A model generated the notes under the pieces. The model did not search any database, had not been told where the DNA came from, and saw only the letters and a list, made by a program, of their open reading frames with translations. A stretch of DNA of 64,000 nt, taken from assembly GCA_011799875.1 (NCBI GenBank), contig CM022299.1, positions 216,379,018-216,443,017 on the forward strand. Reading direction: 5' to 3'. Shown one piece after another: positions 57,388 to 64,000 of this stretch (position 1 is the first letter of the stretch; each line of letters opens with the position of its first letter). Position numbers and translations under genes: made by a program. The stretch is from Thinopyrum elongatum (lineage: Eukaryota > Streptophyta > Magnoliopsida > Poales > Poaceae).

Positions 57388-59582
57388 TGATGTCCTGCAA
57401 GTGCACAATGTTTAGTTGTAGCCTTTTTGAAGTAAGAGTATCTATCCCACAGGGAGCATAGGAATCAATCATTTAGTCTCTCAAATGATGTGAATAGAGT
57501 GTCTGCAAGTTGTTAGTTCTCCAAAGCAGTAATAAAGTGAAGGAGATATAATGTTGAAGGTGCAATGGTAAATAAGTAACAGCAAATAACTAGAATAGTA
57601 AATTAAATGGTTGGAGACAGATAGGATTAAAGTGTTCCCAGGGATTCTGAAATCCCCACTAGTGTGCGTCTACAGCGGTGCCTAAACACAATGCTACTCC
57701 ACATTCCTAAGCCACTTTACATGTTTCTCTTTGTGGGCAGAGCCGGTTTAGATATGTGCATACACGCGGCAGCTCCGTATCACATACACCACCACCGTTC
57801 TTCCCCACTCCAGTTATTAAATGGTGACTAAGGGGAAATATGTCCCCGTGAACATAGCCAAGGTGGTCTCTGTTTTACCCCCTGTTGCAACGATCCGCTA
57901 CGAAGGGAAATGGGGTCTGTCACTCACCCACCTCGCCAACCACACGGTTCACCAACAGTAATAACCTTCCATCCAATATTGGCATACATTGGATGGTCGA
58001 CTTCACCCAACATCAAAAAGATTATTAACATAAACATGCAAAGAGGAAATCAAATCCTAATATCAATCGATCTATCACACACTAGGGTTCATCCATGTCC
58101 CCAAGAACTACTCACACATGAAGGCAACGAACATCACACCACCGAAGATGGAAATCATGAATGAATCGCACATGTAGTACACAAGTTCTTACTCTAGGGT
58201 TCTTGATATTACAATAGGGGAGAAGGTAGATCATGATGATGATGATAGTGGGATGGTGTTGGAGCCTTCTCGGTGAGTATGGTGGAGGCGGAGGCCTCCT
58301 CTTGCCAGTTCCTCCCTCTGGATCACTCCGGCGGCTAGTGTTCCTACTTCTGGATGAGTTTCTGGTGTCTCTGGGCATCTGATTCATGATCCATCTTCAT
58401 GAGGCGAATATAGTGGATCCGTTAGAGGCGATGACACTCCATATGACTGCTCATACGGGCGGGTCCGGTCGTATGGAACGCCATCTTTTGCTCTAGATCT
58501 CCTGCGGCAACTGCTTCTTTTCTCATTTTACTTATTCCTCTTATGGCAGGTGATTATCACTTTAGTTGTGTGATTCCACTACCATTTTATGAGATTTCTT
58601 CTGTATAATAACATTTGGTCCAAAAAGATTTATCTGAGGAAAACGACTAAAAGAAGTGCGTGAACGCGATATAATTCCACGAAGCCTACCAAGTAGGCAC
58701 AAAAATATTAACAAAACAATCACATAATTTGGACTCATCAACTCCCAGAAGCTTAAAGGTTTTCTCATCCCCGAGAAAATGCCGCAGCTTGTTAGAAAGA
58801 GATCATCTTATTTATGAGATGCCGATATATCGAAAATGAATGAGTCCATCATAAACTCAGGATTTGCATCATATAACGTGCTCTTCATGCATCACAATAT
58901 CTCGGTTTTCTCCAGATGAGTATGAAGGCTTCCACACCTTACTATCAGTCATTAAAAAGATGCCTAGTAACTCTGGGTGATGATGGTTTCCTTCCTTCAG
59001 CTGGACAAGCTCTTATAGCTTACTGTATTTACTTGAGTTATTTATCCTTTGTCCCTTTTATTTCTTGAGTTACCAAGCCTAACCCATATCACTGGAATTT
59101 TTGTATTTCATTTTCTCTCTTCGATATGTGATATGAAGGGTATGCTTGATTGCTAGTTTTGCTTATTGGGAGCCAATTCAACCCTTAAATTTTTGTTGTT
59201 GCTTTAAAGATAACTTGTCTCTTTTCATACCTGGCTCATTAGTCTAGAAACTTCACCAAGTAATCATGAAATAAACTGAAATGAAGGCCGTTTCATCACA
59301 TCAAGTTATCAACTTCTCATTCCTGATTGATACCAAAGATGTGGAAGACTTATAGTCATGATCTAAGAACGAAAATATCTAGCACACGAAGATGCAAAGT
59401 CATACTAGACAAATACAAACAAATAACCATGATCGATCACTCATTAAATCATCCCTAACTCATTGGATAAAACACACCCCCCTTATTCTAGAAGCACGAT
59501 TGTCCTTACTTATTCAAACTAAATGAAAACTTTTGAACGGAGTTTAATAGAAAATAATAACAAGGGATACAAAAGGGCCTCA
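57388..59582 (-). repeat. Element G 3' LTR (about 2.2 kb)
   Basis: The LTR end on the minus strand is GTGCACTTGCAGGACATCA at 57388. The start is inferred as TGAGGCCC at 59582, directly after the purine tract aagcttgggggatttt. The stretch contains gatgatgatgatgata near 58233 and no gene. Without the 5' copy the upper border is tentative. Confidence 0.5.
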
Positions 59583-59598
59583 AAATCCCCCAAGCTTA
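59583..59598 (-). promoter_or_regulatory. Possible polypurine tract of element G
   Basis: On the minus strand aagcttgggggatttt precedes the presumed LTR start. Confidence 0.45.
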
Positions 59599-59989
59599 TC
59601 ATGCTAAGCCGGCTGGATTCATTTAGTCTCCTTTTTATTGATACCAGTGTTCTCTTCAGAAGGTGCAGAGGTGACACCGGTGAGGACGTCAATCATGAGT
59701 TTATTGGCAACCTCCGGGTCCTTGATGCGAGAGCGGTACATGCGGATAGTTGCATCTTGGTTGGCGATGATTCACAAGCTCGTGTTAAGAGCCTCACGGG
59801 TCTAGACGGCCAGGGCCGCCTCCATCTCCCTGATCTTTCCAATCATAGCTTTAGTTTTAACTGAAAAATTATTGACATGTACCTCGGGCTGGGCAGGGGT
59901 CGTGGCACGCCTCTTCCCCGAGGGTCCCACTTGCATGCGTCCATCGATGGTGTGCATCTTGCGCGCTCTTGGGTTGATCAACTCTTATT

Positions 59990-60331
59990 CTACCAAAGGA
60001 TCATGGATGGTGCAGTTGCTAAAACCACACTTCCCCCATGGTGATGGAAGTATCGTTGACAAAATCGACATGGTTCTCATTGATGACCACCTTGATTGCA
60101 TTGATGGGGATCGTCGTTGGGTTCTTCCCCTTCTCTTCATCTTCCTCTTCTTTGCCAATCTCAAAGGGCGATTCCTCCGGATCTTCCTCCGAGGAAGACC
60201 AATCGCGCGAGCGCCGGAGCCTCTCCTTTATGCTTGCTGGTGAGTAGCCTTCTTGTTTCAGATCATCCTCCTCCTAGGAGGAGGTCTGTTTGTGATCCCA
60301 TGAGCGAGCCATCTCTTCTTGCACTTCAAAA
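59990..60331 (-). pseudogene. Element G extra ORF remnant between pol and 3' LTR
   Basis: From an ATG near 60331 the minus strand reads MSFEVQEEMARSWDHK, meets a TAG, then continues open with EEDDLKQEGYSPASIKERL, RRSRDWSSSEEDPEESPFE, an acidic Lys/Glu run and NPTTIPINAIKVVINENHVD before another TAG. No known domain is recognised. Its place between pol and the LTR is where Athila-type elements carry an additional ORF, but no membrane segment is visible in this piece. Confidence 0.4.
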
Positions 60332-60882
60332 CTCATGAAATCTTGGACTATATTGGTTTATCTATTTCGATAGCGGAAGAGGCAAAGGTTCTGTATATAA
60401 GAGGTTGGGGCGTAGGGTTTGACGAGATAAGGAAGTTAAGAAGAATTGGAAACAAACCAGGCAAAATCAGATGAAATTCTGTTGTAAATCAGAAATTAAT
60501 CCCAATCGCCGGCCTTTCATACGACCACATCTAGTCATTCAAGCGGTCGTATGGAGTTCCTTCAGCAAGCCTTTTCCCAACAAAGTGCTCGGCGGCCTTT
60601 CGGGCGACCGGGCCCGTCCGTTTCTACGCCCGTTCAATCTCCTTCCATCTTTTTTTCGAAGATGGAAAGTCAGTCGCGGAGGACAGAATGTTTGATGATC
60701 TAATAAACAACCCCTAATGGTCAATTAAACGACTGTTTGATTACTTCACGTGCGCGCTCAAATAATCAGTGAGAAAGATGACGTATCATACAACTGCTTC
60801 TGGTCATATGAGCGCCCCTTTAGTTCCAAAACATACAAAATTATATACAGGAAAATAAAACAAAGACGAATAGTGCGACCAT

Positions 60883-61683
60883 TTAAGGTCTCAAGACAAA
60901 TTTGCCTACGTTTATTTGTGCTGCCCATACCTTGTTCTTAGTATTCGTTTTCGTCCCAGGCTTCTTCTTCCTTCCTGGAATGGGAGGCATTGACGTCCTC
61001 CGCAGCTTACTGGGATGCAAGGGGTTAGTATAAAAGAATAAATCATTTTCTTTCCTTGCCCTAAATTTTGCAAGTGGCTCTTCCAGCCTGATGAATGGTG
61101 GTTCCGTATCCCCAAAGGTATGTGTGGTTTCCCTGTCCAAGGCCACCACTGTTCCATACAGGATACATATTCCGGAAGTGCTATACTTTTGTTCTTCCCT
61201 TACCAAGGAGACATTCGTGAGGACACCCTCTATTTTCTCATGGTCTAAGAACTCGCTATCAAATTCCTGCAAGAGAAGAGACCATCTCATCCAGTGAGGT
61301 TTAGTCTCTTTAATGTCAAGGACCTCCCTTATCGCTTGACGGTTAGTATAGAATATGACCTTTGTGTCTATAATATAAGGTCTAAACTTGTCACAAGCAA
61401 AGATCAATGCATAAAGTTCTTTGTCATTCTTAGCATAGTTTCTTTGAGCGTCAGTAAGAGTATGACTTGCATAGTAAATAACATTGAAATTCTTACCCAC
61501 TTGTTGACCCAAAATGGCACTTACCGCATTGTCATCCACTTCACATATTACTTCAAACGGTATATCCCAATTTGGAGGTGTAATGACAGGGGCATGCAAT
61601 AAGGCGTGTTTGAGTTCTTTCAAAGCAGCTTTACATTCACCATTGAATGCGAAACAAACACCCTTCTGCAATAGGTTAGTCAA
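60883..61683 (-). pseudogene. Element G RNase H with unrecognised C-terminal tail
   Basis: 266 codons. The RNase H part has ECKAALKELKHALLHAP, FEVICEVDDNAVSAILGQQ, YYASHTLTDAQRNYA, NDKELYALIFACDKFRPYI and IFYTNRQAIREVLD. The last motif normally has Asp-His after the Thr, so Asn-Arg here removes a catalytic acid. From about residue 165 the frame continues open for 100 codons with no integrase signature (TTHTFGDTEPPFIRLEEPL, a RKENDLFFYTNPLHPSK stretch, then the basic GRKKKPGTKTNTKNK). Integrase seems to have been replaced or deleted. Confidence 0.7.
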
Positions 61684-61767
61684 GGGTTTGGATATACTAG
61701 AGAAATTCTTGATAAAATGTCTATAGAAGCCGGCATGACCAAGAAAATTCCTTATCCCTTTTACATC

Positions 61768-62570
61768 CTAATGATAAGGGAGCTTCTCTATAGCATCTAT
61801 CTTCGCCTTGTCAACTTCTATACCTTTACGAGATACCTTATGCCCTAAGATAATACTTTTGTTGAACATGAAATGGCATTTCTCCCAATTCAAGACAAGA
61901 TTAGTATCCTCGCATCTCTGTAAAACTTTATCGAGATTGTGAAGGCAGTCATCAAAAGAAGTTCCATATACAGAAAATTCATCCATGAAGACTTCCATAA
62001 TTTCTTCAACAAAGTCAGCAAAAATAGCATTGATGCATCTTTGAGATGCAACTGGTGCATTACATAAACCGAAGGCATACGGCGGTTGGAATACATACCG
62101 AAAAGGCAAGTGAAAGTTGCTTTATCCTGATCTTCTGGATGCACTGCTATTTGAGAGAATCTCGAGTATCCATCCAGATAACAAAAATGAGTATGCTTGG
62201 CTAGCCTTTCGGGCATTTGATAAATGAATGGTAAAGGGTAATGATCCTTTCAAGTCTCCTTGTTTAATCGCCTAAAATCAATACACGTTCTATACCCAAC
62301 TATTGTTCTAGTGGGGATTAGTTCATTATGCTTATTGGGTACTACGTTAAATCCACCCTTTTTAGGTACACAATGAACTGGGTTCACCAACTTACTTTCA
62401 AAAACTGGATATATTATACCTGCATTGAGTAGATGGATGATCTCCTTTCTTACCACTTCCTTCATTTCAGGGTTTAATTTCCTTTGATATTCCCAAACTG
62501 GTTCAGCTCCTTCTTCCATGAAGATGCAGTGACTGCATATAGAGGGGATGATGCCCTTTAAATCATCCAT
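61768..62570 (-). pseudogene. Element G reverse transcriptase
   Basis: Three pieces. 62570-62250: MDDLKGIIPSICSHCIFME, a KEIIHLLNAGIIYP helix, VPKKGGFNVVPNKHNELIP and TCIDFRRLN. 62216-62110: FCYLDGYSRFSQIAVHPED. 62109-61768 after a shift: PFGLCN-type string as AYAFGLCNAP, and the catalytic region as VFMDEFSVYGTSFDDC. The usual Asp-Asp pair is Asp-Glu there. A stop and the change in catalytic residues show loss of function. Confidence 0.75.
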
Positions 62571-63139
62571 TGAATATCCAAAGCTTTTCTATGCCTCCTC
62601 AAAGTATCAATCAATCTTCTTTTCTCTTCATATCAATGGTTAGCACTGATAATTAGAGGATACTTGTTTGTTTCATCTAAAAACTCATACCTCAACTCTT
62701 TTGGTAAAGATTTAAGCTTAGGCGGTGGGGGCTCCTCATCCCCTCTCTTTTCTGGTACTTCAAATTGTTCATTGGTCGCCGGGTCTTAGACCGGTGCTTC
62801 GTTCAAATGATAGTCTGTTTCCTCTTTCGTTGGGTCCTCTGGACTCTTCTCATAGTTGGTTAGACTCCTTTCCAGATCATCTTCAGGAGTCCCAAACTAT
62901 ATAGCAGCAAGCTGTGCTATAGTTTTCTCTTCATGATGATCATGTTCTTGCAGTTGAGGACGGTTTTGAAACCTGAAAAAATGAAACTCTCTTACCTCAT
63001 CCCCAAACATGAGAGACGACTTCTTTCTTACAATCAATGCTCGCACCTGTAGTATTAAGAAAGGGTCTACCGAAGATTATAGGGCGAAAGTCATCCTCAG
63101 GAATTTCCATAACAATAAAATCAACTTGGTAAGTGAAAG
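62571..63139 (-). other. Element G protease-RT linker, frames closed
   Basis: No long frame. Short strings such as LSFRHFR and acidic EDPTKEE-like runs are visible across frames. This is polyprotein sequence worn down by stops. Confidence 0.4.
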
Positions 63140-63851
63140 TTCCTTATATGACATAAACATCAGGTACCACCCCATATGGTCTCCTTAAAGTACCATCAGC
63201 TAATTTTATATCCATATCAGTGGGCTGCAAATCACAAGCATATATTTCATCATGAAGCTTAGTGTAGAGAATGTAAGGTATAACATTGATTGAGGATCCT
63301 ATATCGCAAAGACCAAAATAAGATGTGCTACCAAAGGAACAAGGCACTATTGGTTTACCAGTGTCATCTGCTTTCATACATCCTTTCACAAAATAAGTTA
63401 CCTCTTCCTCCATCATTTCAATTGGTCTTCTTGCTTCTTCTTTTTCTGGGGGTTTACCTGAATATTGCATATATTCTTATCCCCCTGTTCGAGGTGGTAT
63501 TTGGTCAAATATTCGAGTTGCGCCTTTCTTACTGGGTAAGGCAATATTGGTTTAGGTTCATAGTCATCTTCTTTGGGAACAACTGATGTTTCCACCTCCA
63601 AGGTCTCAATCATGACCTCTTCCTCGGGGTCCTCATCAGAGTAGTTTTCCCATTTCCTCCTTGGGAATTCCATATGTTCTTCATAACTTTGAACAAACCT
63701 TAAAACAACATCAGGGTTGAGATATAGCTCTTTACTAATATGATCAACTCTCCCTGACTTTAAATAAGCTTTAATGCAATCAAAATTTATTTCTACTTTA
63801 CCCTCTTCTTCTTCATCATCACTCCGCCAAGCTTCATAATTGGCAGGTTTA
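63140..63851 (-). pseudogene. Element G gag end and protease
   Basis: 63673-63413: MEFPRRKWENYSDEDPEEE, then ILPYPVRKAQLEYLTKYHL and a Lys/Gln-rich run. 63470-63144: MMEEEVTYFVKGCMKADDT, then FGLCDIGSSINVIPYILYTKL with the protease Asp, and DIKLADGTLRRPYGV. The match to Athila-like protease is by pattern. Interrupted upstream at 63851 by H. Confidence 0.7.
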
Positions 63852-64000
63852 CACTACTGCAAGATGCTGCTAATGCGACACTACAATCAGAGGCCCTTCG
63901 ACGAAACTATGTGCGATGCATTAATCAAAAATGGTGTTGTAAGAAAACCATTGAAAATGATGCAAACTATTTGTAATGGCAGAGACATCAAATACAATTC
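63852..64000 (+). mobile_element. Element H: left end of a CACTA-like transposon
   Basis: Begins CACTACTGCAAGATGCTGCT, preceded by tta (63849-63851) as a possible 3-bp target copy. The following 100 bases match, base by base with scattered changes, the minus strand of 40056-39900 (gacgaaacta, gtgcgatgcattaatc). The rest lies outside the window. Confidence 0.75.

Larger units (their letters stand above)
57388..63851 (-). mobile_element. Element G: minus-strand Athila-like gypsy element, 3' part
   Basis: 3' LTR about 57388-59582, extra-ORF remnant, RNase H, RT, protease and gag end going up to 63851, where element H interrupts it. Its 5' part is outside the window. The RT and protease wording (PFRYVFQPPYAFGLCNAP type, CDIGSSINVIPY) is that of Athila-like elements. 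No integrase core was found between RNase H and the LTR. Confidence 0.7.

Noticed and set aside
59523..60338. Plus-strand frames in the region between G pol and LTR
   Set aside because: The minus strand gives the more protein-like reading (acidic/basic helical pattern), and the plus frames overlap it without domain pattern.

Overview
The window is plant nuclear DNA, almost certainly from a large grass genome of the Triticeae (wheat, barley or Aegilops type). This rests on stacked, nested Ty3/gypsy LTR retrotransposons with long LTRs and on a CACTA-like terminus with many subterminal CACACGGTT-type motifs. I see no convincing native single-copy host gene, no rRNA or tRNA gene, and no CRISPR array. 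tRNA-related strings are retrotransposon primer-binding sites. Family names are avoided because they would rest on memory only.

Layout. (1) 1-7152: element A, a minus-strand chromovirus-type gypsy element whose internal region collapsed by deletion; its 5' LTR is about 4.1 kb. (2) 7153-10506: LTR sequence of an older minus-strand element (F'), which hosts A and also element C. (3) 10507-11678 and 23875-25838: plus-strand element C, a gag-only type with a tRNA-Asp PBS, split by (4) 11679-23869: element B, a complete 12.2 kb chromovirus with both LTRs, a 5-bp target duplication (one mismatch) and a gag-pol broken by one frameshift and two TAG codons. (5) 25840-40056: a cargo-rich block derived from a CACTA-like DNA transposon. 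It carries two B3-like gene pieces, an XS-type zinc-finger gene, an F-box/FBD pseudogene and a 3'-5' exonuclease pseudogene, separated by subterminal-type repeats and a six-unit tandem repeat. (6) 40057-40716: unassigned sequence with two hairpins. (7) 40717-50899: element D, a complete Tat-like gypsy element (920-bp LTRs, second RNase H, antisense B3-like ORF). (8) 50905-55142: element E, minus strand, gag-protease without pol. (9) 55148-57387: start of element F, minus strand. (10) 57388-63851: element G, minus-strand Athila-like, pol decayed. (11) 63852-64000: left end of another CACTA-like element, H, related to the terminus at 40056.

Insertion order read from the junctions: B is inside C, C and A are inside F' LTR sequence, E and G are inside F, D lies next to or inside E, and H is inside G. 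B's two LTRs are very similar (about 8 substitutions in the first 520 bp), so B is young. D's LTRs differ much more (roughly 35 in 530 bp). The retroelement reading frames are all damaged. The part most worth attention is the cargo block, because it brings together two modules of RNA-silencing type (an SGS3-like XS zinc finger and a WEX/RNase D-like exonuclease) with B3 and F-box modules inside one DNA-transposon context.
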